This document shows, piece after piece, positions 47,049-57,019 of a stretch of DNA of 64,000 nucleotides; the first letter of the stretch is position 1, and each line of letters begins with the position of its first letter. The notes beneath the pieces are model-generated. The model was not told where the DNA came from and ran no database searches. It saw only the letters and a program-made list of their open reading frames with translations. The translations under genes were made by a program, and so were the position numbers. The DNA is from Arthrobacter sp. D5-1 (GTDB lineage Bacteria; Actinomycetota; Actinomycetes; Actinomycetales; Micrococcaceae), in NCBI RefSeq assembly GCF_017357425.1, contig NZ_CP014571.1, positions 558,001 to 622,000 of the forward strand. Direction: 5' to 3'.

Positions 47049-49204
47049 CTAAGGGGTTCAGCGCGCCGAAGCTCCGCCCGTTCCACCAGCTCCGTGATCC
47101 ACGGCCGTTGTGCGCGGTGGAGGGTCATGCCCTCGGGAAGTCCCTCCACCTGCGCCGACGAGCCATCGATGTCAATGGTGATGCGTCCGCTTCCCATGGG
47201 GGCGTTGCTGATGTGCAGGTCGCCAAAGGACGCCGGCAGGACCGGGTCCAGCCAGAGCCCTCCCAGGGAGATGTGGGCGTCGTACCGCATGAGTCCGGTG
47301 ATCAACTGGATGGGAGTGGTGGCGGCCCAGGCTTGTGGGGAACACGCCGTTGGGTAAGGTACCGGTTCCCTGAACTGTTCGCGGGGAAAGCCGCAGAAGA
47401 GTTCCGGGAGTCTTCCGCCCGAGGACTCCGCAGCGTCAAGAAGCGCAGTGGCAATACGCTGGGCTTCCTCCACGAATCCGTAGCGGAGCAGCCCTGCGGC
47501 TATCAGCGCATTGTCGTGCGGCCACACTGACCCGTTGTGGTAGCTGGCCGGGTTGTAGGCGCCCATGTCCGAGGCCAGGGTCCGGACGCCCCATCCGCTG
47601 AACATCTCCGGAGACATCAAACGTTCCACCACCAGCGGTGCCTTGTCTTCATCCACCAGGCCAAACCACAGGCAGTGCCCCATGTTCGAAGCGCACGCGT
47701 CCACTGGCCGTTTGTCCTTATCCAAGGCCACCGCATAGTAGCCCTTGTCCGGGAGCCAGAACTCTTCGTTGACCTTCTTTTTCAGGCGGTCCGCGCGTTC
47801 CCGGAGTTCGGCCGCCAAGGGGAGGTCGCCGTCGTCGTACGCCATCCAGGCGCGCGCCATATAGGCGCCATGCACGTACGCCTGGACTTCGCACAGCGCC
47901 AACGGTGGCTCAGCGATGGTGCCATCGGCAAAGTTGATGCCGTCCCAGGAATCCTTCCACCCCTGGTTGATGAGCCCGTGCTGGTTGGGCCGCCCGTACT
48001 CCACGAAACCGTCGCCATCGCGGTCGCCGTAGTCCCTGATCCAGTCAAGCGCACGGTCCGCGTTGGGGAGCAGCTCCGAAATGACGTCTTTGGCGAAGCC
48101 CCACCGGCTGACGGAGCCCAGGACAATCACAAAAAGGGGAGTGGCGTCCACGCTCCCGTAGTACGCGGACTTGCCGCCCAAGGCCAGGCTGCTGGAAACA
48201 TCGAGCCGGACTTCATGCAGGATCTTCCCCGGCTCCTCCTCGCTGGCAGGGTCCACCACCCTTCCTTGCCGGTCAGCGAGGGTACGGAGGGTCCCCAACG
48301 CCAGCGACGGGTCAACCGGCAACGCCATCTCGGATGCCCACAGTGAGTCCCGGCCGAACAACGTCATGAACCACGGCGCGCCAGCGGCCACGACCACCCT
48401 GTCCGGATGGTCCGGGTCCTGGATCCGCAGCGCCCCCAAGTCTTCGTAACTGCGGCTGAGAGTGCGTTGTATGGAACGGTTTCCCACCTGCAGACGGGGA
48501 ATCTTGGCTACCCATTCCTGCCGACGGCGATCGCTGGGGGACATGTCGCCGCGGGACGGGTGGGCGAACGGCGTTCCTGTGCCATCCCCGGCGGGAACAA
48601 CACTCACGCGGGTGCTCCAGCTCCCCGAGGACGGAATCTTAGCCGTGAAGCCCAAAGCCCGGGCTCCTGCGCCGGCGCCCTCAGCCCGGATCACCACGCC
48701 CTTGCGGATTCCCTCCCACTTTCCACGGATCACCAGGGAATCACCCTCCGGGACGCGGGTTTCCTTCCATTCGCGGGTGATGCGGGCTTCCTTCACTTCA
48801 AAAAGGTCTGCAAAATCCGACTCGGCCGTCAGGAGAATTTGGCACTCCACAGGGTGCTTGGAGTAGTTGCGGACTGTGATTTCCTCAAAGATGCCCGTCC
48901 CGACTTCCCTGAGTCTCTCCACCAGAAGGGGGCTGTCCGCATAGCCATCGGAGCGGGGAACCCGGCCTGCGAACAGTGCGCGGTAGGGTTCCCGGATTTC
49001 GGCGGCCAAAGGCTCCACCACCTGGCCGTTGATGGTCAGTTCCCACCGCGAAAGAATGCGGGTATCCAGATGGAAGACGCCGTGGGGCAGGTCGGGATGG
49101 ATGTCTCCGTTGGAGGAGGAAATGCAGAAGGACGAACCTTCCACCAAAGTGACCGTGCCCGACCCCAAAGGCCCGGCCGCGGTGTCAGCATTCCAACCAA
49201 CCAC
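47045..49204 (-). CDS. Glycogen-debranching-type glycosidase (amylo-alpha-1,6-glucosidase family)
   Basis: 719 residues from GTG 49204, chosen for the AAGGAG ribosome site 7 bp upstream; the frame is open to 49363 without such a site. An N-terminal glycogen-debranching domain (about 1-200, LVEGSSFCISSSNGDIHPD, HLDTRILSRWEL) is followed by an (alpha/alpha)6 catalytic domain: WFMTLFGRDSLWASEMAL, GLINQGWKDSWDGINFADG with acidic residues, and YHNGSVWPHDNALIAAGLLRYG (shown in part). The family hydrolyses alpha-1,6 or related glucosidic bonds; many members are untested. Its 3' end overlaps gbcB by 4 bp (converging). Confidence 0.87.
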   Translation of the reverse strand: MVGWNADTAAGPLGSGTVTLVEGSSFCISSSNGDIHPDLPHGVFHLDTRILSRWELTINGQVVEPLAAEIREPYRALFAGRVPRSDGYADSPLLVERLREVGTGIFEEITVRNYSKHPVECQILLTAESDFADLFEVKEARITREWKETRVPEGDSLVIRGKWEGIRKGVVIRAEGAGAGARALGFTAKIPSSGSWSTRVSVVPAGDGTGTPFAHPSRGDMSPSDRRRQEWVAKIPRLQVGNRSIQRTLSRSYEDLGALRIQDPDHPDRVVVAAGAPWFMTLFGRDSLWASEMALPVDPSLALGTLRTLADRQGRVVDPASEEEPGKILHEVRLDVSSSLALGGKSAYYGSVDATPLFVIVLGSVSRWGFAKDVISELLPNADRALDWIRDYGDRDGDGFVEYGRPNQHGLINQGWKDSWDGINFADGTIAEPPLALCEVQAYVHGAYMARAWMAYDDGDLPLAAELRERADRLKKKVNEEFWLPDKGYYAVALDKDKRPVDACASNMGHCLWFGLVDEDKAPLVVERLMSPEMFSGWGVRTLASDMGAYNPASYHNGSVWPHDNALIAAGLLRYGFVEEAQRIATALLDAAESSGGRLPELFCGFPREQFREPVPYPTACSPQAWAATTPIQLITGLMRYDAHISLGGLWLDPVLPASFGDLHISNAPMGSGRITIDIDGSSAQVEGLPEGMTLHRAQRPWITELVERAELRRAEPLS

Positions 49205-49479
49205 TTGGTGCTCCTTGCCACTGGCTGTTCCGGCTGCTGTGGCCGGCGACTGCTGTGGGGACCGGCCGTTTGCGTGGATATAGTCGACGCTACGCTGGAG
49301 AGGGTGCCGGCACCAGAGCCGTCCGGGGCCTCGGTCCGGAGTGGGGGAAATTCGTGTCCGCAACCCAGAGTTAACCTGTATTCCAGCTACTCCGCGGTAT
49401 AAGGGGTCTATAATGGGAACAGGACATTCGCTGATGCAGCCCGGCGGCCCGCTTTTCTTCCGACGCCGGAGGCCCCGTA

Positions 49480-49821
49480 ATGACCGACACCCAAATCAGC
49501 AGCTTTATCCGAGATTGCGTGGTGTTTGAGGACGACACTGAGAACGGCTTGGATTTTGATACTTTCTATGGCCTGTACATCAGCTGGTGTGTTCTTGGAC
49601 GTAAAATCCCCATTCCCGACTCCGCTTTTAAGACAGCCCTTGGCCTTGAAGGTCTCAGGCCCATCAAGGAAAACGGCCGCAGAATCTATCCCGGAATGAG
49701 CATGGTGGGTGCGGCCGCAAGGGACTACGTCATGAACAGTGTTCCTTTGTGGAGCGAGTCCGAAACCAACAGCCCGGTTCTTTCCGACTTCTCCGAGGAA
49801 GCTGTTCCGTCCATCGCCTGA
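49480..49821 (+). CDS. Orphan primase-tail-like winged-helix protein
   Basis: 113 residues from ATG 49480. No firm family. The block DFDTFYGLYISWCVLGRK, PIPDSAFKTALGLEGL and RRIYPGMSMVG has the spacing of the small winged-helix domain at the C-terminus of phage/plasmid D5-type primase-helicases (pattern YxxYxxWCxxxG, FxxxLxxxG, G-R-xxGI). Here it stands alone, with no phage or plasmid genes around. A perfect -10-like TATAAT lies at 49409-49414. It may be a domesticated DNA-binding domain; function unknown. Confidence 0.6.
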   Translation: MTDTQISSFIRDCVVFEDDTENGLDFDTFYGLYISWCVLGRKIPIPDSAFKTALGLEGLRPIKENGRRIYPGMSMVGAAARDYVMNSVPLWSESETNSPVLSDFSEEAVPSIA

Positions 49822-49916
49822 TTTAATCAAACAGCCTGCGTCCAGCCCGTGCCCCTAGGATTTCATGAGGGGGCATGGGCTGTTCCTGTTTCCGGGGTGT
49901 GCGCTGAAAGGAATTG

Positions 49917-51308
49917 ATGAAACCGTCCATCGTGTGGTTCCGGGACGACCTGAGGGTCGCCGACAATCCGGCCTTGCGGGCCGCCGTCGACGACGGTGAA
50001 GCCGTGGCACTGTTCGTCCTCGACGAAGAATCGCCGGGAATCCGCGCCCATGGCGGCGCCGCACGGTGGTGGCTCCACCATTCGCTGACAGCGCTGCGTG
50101 AAGAACTGGACAAACTCGGCATCCCGCTGCTGCTCCGCCGCGGACCCGCCGCGGAGGCAGTGCAGGAAACCGCGACGGCGGTTGGTGCGGGCGCGCTCTA
50201 CTGGAACCGCCGGTACGGTGCGGCTGAGCGAACGGTCGACGCCGGACTCAAGACCTGGGCGGGCGGGGCCGGGCTCCACGTAGCCAGTTTTCAGGCTTCC
50301 CTGCTTCATGAGCCATGGAACGTGACCACCAAAACGGGTGGACAATACAAGGTCTTCACACCTTTCTGGCGGACGGTGTCCGCACAGGAATTCCGCGAGC
50401 CGTTGGCCGTGCCCGCGAAGGGGCATGGTTACACGGGCAAGCTGCCGGCCGATGAAAAGCTGGACTCCTGGCATCTCCTGCCCACCCATCCGGACTGGTC
50501 CGGGGGATTGGCCGGGATGTGGACGCCTGGAGCGGCTGCCGGCCACCAGCGTCTCGCTGCGTTCGTGGAGAAGGGGCTCTCCAACTACAGCGAGGGCCGG
50601 AACCGTCCGGATACCGATGGGAGCAGCTGCCTGTCGCCTTACCTGCGGTGGGGTGAGCTGAGCCCGTTTGAGGTGTGGCATGCCCTGGGTTCCAAGCGGT
50701 CCGAAAGCGCCTCGATCTTTGCTTCTGAGCTGGGGTGGCGTGAATTCTGCTGGCACCAGTATTTCCACAACCCGGAGCTCGCCACCGCGAACCTCCGCTC
50801 CGAGTTTGATCGCTTCCCGTGGGCCTGGCCCGGCAGCAGCGGAGGGAACGGTAAAAATCCCGGCCACGACAGTGCGCCGGAGGAGTTCCGGGCCTGGCAG
50901 CAGGGCCGCACAGGTTTCCCCATGGTGGACGCCGGGCAACGCCAGTTATGGCACACCGGCTGGATGCACAACCGCGTACGCATGGTGGCCGCCAGCTTCC
51001 TGGTGAAGAACCTGGGTATCCATTGGCAGCTCGGTGAGCAGTGGTTCTGGGACACCCTGGTGGATGCAGATCCGGCGTCGAATCCCGCCAACTGGCAGTG
51101 GGTGGCCGGCTCCGGAGCAGACGCCTCGCCCTTCTTCAGGATCTTCAACCCTGAGGCCCAGCGGGTTAAGTTCGATCCCCAAGGGAAGTACATCGCCCAC
51201 TGGATCCCCGAATTCGGAACGCCCGAATACCCCGGGGAAATTGTGGACCTCAAAACCACCCGGGCGGAAGCACTCGAAGCGTACAAGGGGATGAAGGAAG
51301 TCCACTAG
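49917..51308 (+). CDS. phr: Deoxyribodipyrimidine photolyase (CPD)
   Basis: 463 residues from ATG 49917 (AAAGGAA upstream). The N-terminal alpha/beta antenna domain (IVWFRDDLRVADNPALRAAV) and the C-terminal FAD domain (WGELSPFEVW, ELGWREFCWHQYFHNP, GFPMVDAGQRQLWHTGWMHNRVRM, DADPASNPANWQWVAGSG, each shown in part) are complete. The Trp residues of the electron-transfer chain are present. It repairs UV-induced cyclobutane dimers using blue light. It stands alone between the small orphan gene and the valine operon. Confidence 0.95.
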   Translation: MKPSIVWFRDDLRVADNPALRAAVDDGEAVALFVLDEESPGIRAHGGAARWWLHHSLTALREELDKLGIPLLLRRGPAAEAVQETATAVGAGALYWNRRYGAAERTVDAGLKTWAGGAGLHVASFQASLLHEPWNVTTKTGGQYKVFTPFWRTVSAQEFREPLAVPAKGHGYTGKLPADEKLDSWHLLPTHPDWSGGLAGMWTPGAAAGHQRLAAFVEKGLSNYSEGRNRPDTDGSSCLSPYLRWGELSPFEVWHALGSKRSESASIFASELGWREFCWHQYFHNPELATANLRSEFDRFPWAWPGSSGGNGKNPGHDSAPEEFRAWQQGRTGFPMVDAGQRQLWHTGWMHNRVRMVAASFLVKNLGIHWQLGEQWFWDTLVDADPASNPANWQWVAGSGADASPFFRIFNPEAQRVKFDPQGKYIAHWIPEFGTPEYPGEIVDLKTTRAEALEAYKGMKEVH

Positions 51309-51469
51309 GAAGCCATCCGCCCTCAAAACAACCCTCTGGAAATTAGTAGGAAGTCCGAGTATATTCGGGTTCAGAGATGACCTGGATCACAGTTGGTCAC
51401 GTGTTCCCCGCAGTGGTCCCAGCACCCGGCGGCACGGCAGTCATTCACGATGCAAAGGAGCATTCCACC

Positions 51470-52969
51470 ATGGTGCGCGAGCTTTCACACTACGTAGACG
51501 GCCAGAGGATCGACGGCACGTCCGGCCGGTTCAGCGATGTCTACGATCCCTGCACGGGCGAAGTCCAGGCCCGGCTTCCGCTGGCCAGCGCCGACGAGGT
51601 CCGCAACGCCGTCGCAAATGCCGAAAAGGGCCAGCTCGAATGGGCGGCCATGAACCCGCAGCGCCGGGGACGCATCCTGCTCAAGTTCGTGGACCTGGTC
51701 AACGAGAACATGGACGAACTCGCCACGCTCCTGTCCTCCGAGCATGGCAAGACGTTCGCGGACGCCAAGGGCGACATCCAGCGCGGCATCGAGGTGGTGG
51801 AGTTCTCCGCCGGCGCACCGCACCTCCTTAAGGGCGAGTTCTCGGACAACGCCGGACAGGGGATCGACGTCCACTCGCTCCGCCAGCCCCTCGGTGTGGT
51901 CGCGGGCATCACGCCCTTCAACTTCCCGGCCATGATTCCGCTGTGGAAGTCCGGCCCGGCGCTCGCAGCCGGGAACGCCTTCATCCTCAAGCCCTCGGAA
52001 CGGGACCCGTCGGTTCCGCTTCGCCTGGCCGAGCTGTACAGCGAAGCCGGGGTTCCCAACGGCGTCTTCAACGTCATCAACGGTGACAAGGAAGCCGTGG
52101 ACGCACTGCTCGAAGATCCGCGCGTGAAAGCCATCGGCTTTGTGGGCTCAACTCCCATCGCACAGTACATCTACGCCACGGCAGCTGCGCACGGCAAGCG
52201 TGCACAGTGCTTCGGCGGGGCAAAGAACCACATGGTGATCATGCCCGACGCCGATCTGGACATGGCAGCCGACGCACTGATTGGTTCCGGGTACGGTTCC
52301 GCGGGTGAACGTTGCATGGCCATCTCCGTAGCCGTGCCGGTGGGACAAGAAACTGCCGACGCCCTCGTTGCCAAGCTGACCCAGCGCGTCAAGGACCTGA
52401 AGGTTGGCCACAGCCTGGACAAGGACTCGGACTTCGGGCCGGTCGTGGCAGCCTCTGCCAAGGAACGCATTGAGGGCTACATCCAGTCCGGGGTGGACGA
52501 AGGAGCAACCTTGGTCACCGACGGCCGCGGACTCACCGTGGACGGCTACGACGGCGGCTTCTGGGTTGGCCCCACCCTCTTCGACAACGTCACCAAGGAC
52601 ATGAAGATCTACAAGGAAGAGATCTTCGGACCTGTCCTGAGCGTGCTGCGCGCAGCTGACTACGACGAAGCGCTCAGGCTCTGCAGCGAGCACGAGTTCG
52701 GCAACGGCGTCGCGATTTTCACCCGCGACGGCGACTCCGCCCGCGACTTCGCCAGCCGCGTGGAGGTGGGCATGGTGGGCATCAACGTGCCGATTCCCGT
52801 GCCGATTGCGTACTACACGTTCGGCGGCTGGAAAGCCTCGGGCTTCGGCGATCTCAACCAGCACGGCGCCGACGCGTTCCGGTTCTACACCAAGACCAAG
52901 ACCGTGACGTCGCGCTGGCCCTCCGGCATCCGCCAAGGCGCCAGCTTCATCATGCCGGCGGGCAGCTGA
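51470..52969 (+). CDS. mmsA: Methylmalonate-semialdehyde dehydrogenase (CoA-acylating)
   Basis: 499 residues from ATG 51470 with AAAGGAG upstream; the frame is open to 51377 without such a site. ALDH fold with NAD-binding GFVGSTPIAQYIY, and the MmsA-type catalytic loop YGSAGERCMAIS with nucleophile near Cys285. The CoA-acylating subgroup is also marked by the short QCFGGAKNHMVIMPDADLD stretch in place of the usual ELGGK. It converts methylmalonate semialdehyde to propionyl-CoA, the last step of valine breakdown. First of four closely spaced genes for that pathway. Confidence 0.94.
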   Translation: MVRELSHYVDGQRIDGTSGRFSDVYDPCTGEVQARLPLASADEVRNAVANAEKGQLEWAAMNPQRRGRILLKFVDLVNENMDELATLLSSEHGKTFADAKGDIQRGIEVVEFSAGAPHLLKGEFSDNAGQGIDVHSLRQPLGVVAGITPFNFPAMIPLWKSGPALAAGNAFILKPSERDPSVPLRLAELYSEAGVPNGVFNVINGDKEAVDALLEDPRVKAIGFVGSTPIAQYIYATAAAHGKRAQCFGGAKNHMVIMPDADLDMAADALIGSGYGSAGERCMAISVAVPVGQETADALVAKLTQRVKDLKVGHSLDKDSDFGPVVAASAKERIEGYIQSGVDEGATLVTDGRGLTVDGYDGGFWVGPTLFDNVTKDMKIYKEEIFGPVLSVLRAADYDEALRLCSEHEFGNGVAIFTRDGDSARDFASRVEVGMVGINVPIPVPIAYYTFGGWKASGFGDLNQHGADAFRFYTKTKTVTSRWPSGIRQGASFIMPAGS

Positions 52970-54042
52970 TGGGGACTCCAGAGACTGAAGACGAAGTTCT
53001 GTTTGAGCGTCGGGGCCACCTGGGCATCGTGACCCTGAACCGTCCGAAAGCCGTCAACGCCCTGAATGCGGGAATGGTGCAAGCCATGTTCCGGCAGCTT
53101 ACGGAGTGGGCCGACGACGACGCCGTTGCCACCGTTCTGGTGCGCGGCGCGGGAGACCGCGGGCTGTGTGCCGGCGGCGACATTGTGGCCATCTACAAGG
53201 ACATGCTGCACGGTGGAACCGAAACTGCGGAGTTCTGGGCGGACGAGTACCGGTTGAACTCGTTGATTGCCCACTATCCCAAACCGTACGTGGCGTTCAT
53301 GGACGGGCTGGTTTTGGGCGGTGGCGTTGGCATCTCGGCCCATGGCTCGGTGCGCGTGGTCACCGAACGGACGCGTACCGGCATGCCGGAAACAACCATC
53401 GGTTTCGTGCCCGACGTCGGTGGAACGCTCCTGCTGTCGCGCTCGCCGGGGGAGACGGGAACCCACGCGGCCCTGACGGGAGCACACCTGTCCGGCTCGG
53501 ATGCGTTGTTCCTGGGACTCGCTGACCACTTTGTGCCGTCCGAAAACCTGCCGGCGCTGGCGGAAGCGCTAGAAGGCTCGACGCCGGAAGCCGCCGTCGG
53601 GCGTTTCGCGCAAGCCGCGCCGGACTCGGCACTGGCGGCGCAGCGCGAATGGATCGACGCCGCGTACGTGTATGACGACGCTGAAGAGATTGTCCGGAGC
53701 CTGCGCTCTGCCGGGGCCGAAGCTGCTGCCGCCGCGGACACGATTGAGGCGAAGTCTCCCACATCGGTGAAAGTCGCCTTGGAATCGCTGCGACGGGTGC
53801 GGGGGCTTTCCCTGGAGGAGGCTTTGGATCAGGAGTATCGCGTGGGGCTTCGCTGCCTGGCCGGTCCTGATTTCCGGGAGGGCATCCGCGCGCAGGTAGT
53901 GGACAAGGACAGGAATCCGCAATGGAAGCCGCCTGCCCTGGCTGACGTCCAGCCGTCCGACGTCGAGGGCTACTTTGAGCCGCTCGGCGAACGGGAACTG
54001 GGTCTGGCCGGGCTGGGCAGCGAGTCGAAGGAGACGGTATGA
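52969..54042 (+). CDS. 3-hydroxyisobutyryl-CoA hydrolase
   Basis: 357 residues, ATG sharing a base with the previous stop. A crotonase-fold protein of the HIBCH subgroup: RGLCAGGDIVAIYKD (oxyanion loop), LVLGGGVGISAHGSVRVVTE, MPETTIGFVPDVGGTLLLSR with the catalytic Glu. The length and the C-terminal region (SLRRVRGLSLEEALDQEYRV) separate it from ordinary enoyl-CoA hydratases of about 260 residues. It releases free 3-hydroxyisobutyrate, which the next gene product oxidises. Confidence 0.9.
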   Translation: MGTPETEDEVLFERRGHLGIVTLNRPKAVNALNAGMVQAMFRQLTEWADDDAVATVLVRGAGDRGLCAGGDIVAIYKDMLHGGTETAEFWADEYRLNSLIAHYPKPYVAFMDGLVLGGGVGISAHGSVRVVTERTRTGMPETTIGFVPDVGGTLLLSRSPGETGTHAALTGAHLSGSDALFLGLADHFVPSENLPALAEALEGSTPEAAVGRFAQAAPDSALAAQREWIDAAYVYDDAEEIVRSLRSAGAEAAAAADTIEAKSPTSVKVALESLRRVRGLSLEEALDQEYRVGLRCLAGPDFREGIRAQVVDKDRNPQWKPPALADVQPSDVEGYFEPLGERELGLAGLGSESKETV

Positions 54043-54980
54043 CAGAGAATGCAGCCATGTCAGATATCCAAGGCCCTGAAACGGGACTCATCGCTTTCCT
54101 CGGTCTCGGCCACATGGGCGGGCCTATGGCGGCCAACCTGATCAAGGCCGGACACGACGTTATTGGGTACGATCCCGTTCCGGCGGCCGTGGAAGCGGCG
54201 TTGGCCCACGGGATTCCCATGGCATCCTCTGCCCACGAGGCTGCAGCGGAGGCGGCCGTGGTGCTGACCATGCTCCCCAGCGGCAAGCATGTCCTGGATG
54301 CCTACCGTGGCGTGGACGGACCGGGGCTGCTGTCGGTTGCGAAGCCGAACACCCTGTTCCTGGACTGCTCCACCATCAACGTGGACGAAGCCCGGGAAGC
54401 CGCGGCGCTGGCCGTGGCAGCGGGTCACCGGTCCGTTGACGCCCCGGTTTCAGGCGGCGTGGTGGGCGCCGAGGCGGGCACCTTGACGTTCATGGTGGGT
54501 GCGCTTCCGGAGGATTTTGAGACCGTGCAGCCGATCCTGGAATTGATGGGCAAACGTATTGTCCACTGCGGGGACCACGGTGCCGGGCAGGCCGCCAAGG
54601 TCTGCAACAACATGATCCTGGGGGTGTCCATGATTGCTGTTGCCGAGGCCTTCGTGTTGGGCGAGAAGTTGGGCCTCACGCATCAGGCGTTGTTCGACGT
54701 CGCCTCCAACGCGTCCGGGCAGTGCTGGGCGCTCACGACCAACTGCCCCGTTCCGGGGCCGGTACCCACCAGCCCCGCCAACCGCGACTACCAGCCGGGT
54801 TTCGCCGGAGCATTGATGGCCAAGGACCTGCGCCTGGCACTGAATGCGTTGGAAAGTACAGGAGTAGCGGCGGAGATGGGGCCGTTGGCATCGCGAATCT
54901 ACGATGCCTTCGCTGCCGGCGAGGGCGCCGGCAGGGACTTCTCCGGCATCATCACGGAGATTCGGGACAAGTCCGTGTGA
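54039..54980 (+). CDS. mmsB: 3-hydroxyisobutyrate dehydrogenase
   Basis: 313 residues from ATG 54039 (ATGA overlap). Beta-hydroxyacid dehydrogenase family: NAD motif [20 protein letters not shown] near residue 18, substrate loop [21 protein letters not shown], catalytic Lys in [15 protein letters not shown] and a closing KDLRLALN. It oxidises 3-hydroxyisobutyrate to methylmalonate semialdehyde, the substrate of MmsA. A start at the internal ATG 54057 would remove a polar six-residue lead and is possible. Confidence 0.94.
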   Translation: MTENAAMSDIQGPETGLIAFLGLGHMGGPMAANLIKAGHDVIGYDPVPAAVEAALAHGIPMASSAHEAAAEAAVVLTMLPSGKHVLDAYRGVDGPGLLSVAKPNTLFLDCSTINVDEAREAAALAVAAGHRSVDAPVSGGVVGAEAGTLTFMVGALPEDFETVQPILELMGKRIVHCGDHGAGQAAKVCNNMILGVSMIAVAEAFVLGEKLGLTHQALFDVASNASGQCWALTTNCPVPGPVPTSPANRDYQPGFAGALMAKDLRLALNALESTGVAAEMGPLASRIYDAFAAGEGAGRDFSGIITEIRDKSV

Positions 54981-55032
54981 GAGGTTGGAACTGAGTGGTT
55001 GTGATTTGTTGGGCTTGGCGGAGAGGGAGAGC

Positions 55033-55812
55033 ATGACGGAGCAGTACCAGAACATTGTGGTGGAACGGCGGGGCCGGGTTGGACTGGTGACCCTGAACCG
55101 GCCGGAGGCGTTGAATGCGCTGAACACCGCACTCATGAATGAGCTCGTGGATGCAGTTTCCGCCATGGATACCGACCCTGAAGTGGGGGCCGTGGTGATC
55201 ACGGGATCCGCCAAGGCATTCGCAGCCGGGGCCGACATCAAGGAAATGTCTTCCAACAGCTACATGGACATGTACGCGGCAGATTGGTTCCGGCGGTGGG
55301 AGGACCTCACCCGCCTGCGCATTCCAGTCATAGCTGCGGTTTCCGGTTTTGCCTTGGGTGGTGGCTGCGAACTGGCCATGATGGCCGATTTCATCATCGC
55401 CGGAGATAACGCCAAGTTTGGCCAGCCGGAGATCAACCTGGGCGTCATCCCGGGCATGGGCGGCTCTCAGCGGCTGACCCGCGCCGTGGGCAAGGCCAAA
55501 GCGATGGACATGGTCCTGACGGGCCGGTTCATGGATGCGGACGAAGCCGAACGGTCCGGCTTGGTCTCCAGGGTGGTTCCCGCCGCTGAGGTCATCGACG
55601 AAGCAGTCAAGGCAGCAGAAGTCATCGCGTCCAAGTCCAAGCCCGCCGCCATGGTGGCAAAGGAAGCCGTCAACGCGGCCTTCGAGATGGGACTGTCCCA
55701 AGGGGTTGTCTTCGAACGGAGAGTTTTCCATTCGCTCTTCGCTACCGAGGACCAAAAGGAGGGCATGGCCGCCTTCAGTGAGAAGCGCCAACCGGAGTTC
55801 AAACACCGGTAA
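55033..55812 (+). CDS. Enoyl-CoA hydratase
   Basis: 259 residues from ATG 55033 (GAGAGGGAGA upstream); the frame is open to 54904 inside mmsB. Classical crotonase: [25 protein letters not shown] (oxyanion loop), [20 protein letters not shown] with the first catalytic Glu, and [18 protein letters not shown] with the second. In this operon it would hydrate methacrylyl-CoA to 3-hydroxyisobutyryl-CoA. It completes a hydratase, hydrolase, dehydrogenase, semialdehyde dehydrogenase set; only the acyl-CoA dehydrogenase is missing here. Confidence 0.93.
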   Translation: MTEQYQNIVVERRGRVGLVTLNRPEALNALNTALMNELVDAVSAMDTDPEVGAVVITGSAKAFAAGADIKEMSSNSYMDMYAADWFRRWEDLTRLRIPVIAAVSGFALGGGCELAMMADFIIAGDNAKFGQPEINLGVIPGMGGSQRLTRAVGKAKAMDMVLTGRFMDADEAERSGLVSRVVPAAEVIDEAVKAAEVIASKSKPAAMVAKEAVNAAFEMGLSQGVVFERRVFHSLFATEDQKEGMAAFSEKRQPEFKHR

Positions 55813-55874
55813 TTCGCGCGTGTTTTCGGGAGTGTCGGGGATAGACTCGGTGCACTTACAAATGGGGAGAGAAC

Positions 55875-56168
55875 ATGTCAACGGAGATCGTTCAGGCTAA
55901 CCACACTGAAGCATCCACCCAGCCGATCAACCGGCAGGCCCTCGTTGCCGCAGCCATGGCCGTACTTGCCCTCGTCGGGCTGTTTTTCGCGGGCATGGCC
56001 GTCATCGCGGTCTTCGTCGTTGGGGCAGGCCATGTGGCCTTGAACCAGATTCAGCAGCGCGGCGAACGGGGACGGGGCTTCGCCATTGCCGCTCTGGTGG
56101 TGGGTTACGGCATAGGAGTCCTGTCCCTGGGCTCGGCGCTGATCTTCGCCTTCACCTCCGCAGGCTGA
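55875..56168 (+). CDS. DUF4190-like small membrane protein
   Basis: 97 residues with GGGGAGAG upstream. Two long membrane helices (about 26-52 and 68-94) flank a short loop with GHVALNQIQQRGERGRGFAIAALVVGYG (in part), which is the DUF4190 signature. These are common single-domain membrane proteins in actinobacteria with no assigned function. It stands 62 bp behind the valine operon; co-transcription is possible but not implied by function. Confidence 0.82.
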   Translation: MSTEIVQANHTEASTQPINRQALVAAAMAVLALVGLFFAGMAVIAVFVVGAGHVALNQIQQRGERGRGFAIAALVVGYGIGVLSLGSALIFAFTSAG

Positions 56169-56261
56169 GTAGGACGCAGCTCACGGTCCTTCCCTCGTCA
56201 CGTTCCGGCTGCTCGCGTGTCCTTTCTATGGACACACGAACAGACGACAATGAGGGACCCC

Positions 56262-56402
56262 ATGACCTGGCAATTTTGCGACAACGATGACTGCCCTGAC
56301 AGCTGGCACTGGACCGAGCTGACGGGAACTCCGGAGTCTTGCCGTGGCTCCGATGAACAGGAGACCCGCCAAAGGGTTGTCCGCCCGTACTTCGCGGCGT
56401 AG
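56262..56402 (+). CDS. Possible small acidic protein
   Basis: 46 residues from ATG 56262, preceded by GAGGGA at good spacing. Sequence is Asp/Glu- and Trp-rich with Cys residues (FCDNDDCPDSWHWTEL). Just upstream, GTGTCC and GGACAC (56217-56235) form a 6-bp hairpin. No family recognised; the ribosome site and residue make-up are the only support. Confidence 0.35.
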   Translation: MTWQFCDNDDCPDSWHWTELTGTPESCRGSDEQETRQRVVRPYFAA

Positions 56403-56440
56403 GCTCCTGCGGGCCACCACCCGCAGTCGAGGAGTGAGTC

Positions 56441-57019
56441 ATGGGACAGCTGATCGTGCAGGATTTTGTGACCGCCGACGGTTTCGCCGCCGACACCAAC
56501 AACGAGTTCAAGGCCTACGAGTTATTGGAAGGCGGAACGGCCGAGTTTGACCGGGCCCAACTCGAATGGCTTGGCAGCGTGGAAGCCATGGTTCTGGGTG
56601 CCAACACCTACAGATACTTCGTGGAGTTCTGGCCGACGCCCGCGTCGGAGGGCGAGATCATCGCACCAGCCCTGAATGGCCTGCGCCGCCACGTGTTTTC
56701 GCGCCACTTGAAGGAAGCCCCGTGGGGCGACTTCCCGCCGTCGAACGTTGAATCCGGCGACGCGATCGAGGCGATCCGCCGCATCAAGCGCGAGTCCGCC
56801 AAGGACATTGTCCTATGGGGCAGTTTGTCCCTGGGTCAGACGTTCTTCGCGGCAGGCGAGGTGGACGCGGTCCGGTTGGTGGTCATGCCGATAGGCCAGG
56901 GCGCCGGCAGGGGCGTGTTCCCCGCCGGACACGACCCCGCCCTTCTGAAACTCGTGGACGTGAACAGCTACGACCAAGGCTTGGTGGAGCTCAGTTACAC
57001 CGTCCGGAAGCAGGGTTAG
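56441..57019 (+). CDS. Dihydrofolate reductase/RibD-like family protein
   Basis: 192 residues from ATG 56441. RibD C-terminal/DHFR-like fold: VQDFVTADGFAAD at the start, VLGANTYRYFVEFWP, DIVLWGSLSLGQTFF and VDAVRLVVMPIGQGAGRGVF, the last two being the nucleotide-binding and closing motifs. Proteins of this group are NADPH-dependent reductases of unknown substrate and are seldom true folate reductases. Its stop overlaps the converging TenA-like gene by 4 bp. Confidence 0.88.
   Translation: MGQLIVQDFVTADGFAADTNNEFKAYELLEGGTAEFDRAQLEWLGSVEAMVLGANTYRYFVEFWPTPASEGEIIAPALNGLRRHVFSRHLKEAPWGDFPPSNVESGDAIEAIRRIKRESAKDIVLWGSLSLGQTFFAAGEVDAVRLVVMPIGQGAGRGVFPAGHDPALLKLVDVNSYDQGLVELSYTVRKQG

Noticed and set aside
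49480..49821. Prophage remnant around the primase-tail-like gene
   Set aside because: Neighbours on both sides are ordinary metabolic and repair genes, with no integrase, capsid or attachment repeats.
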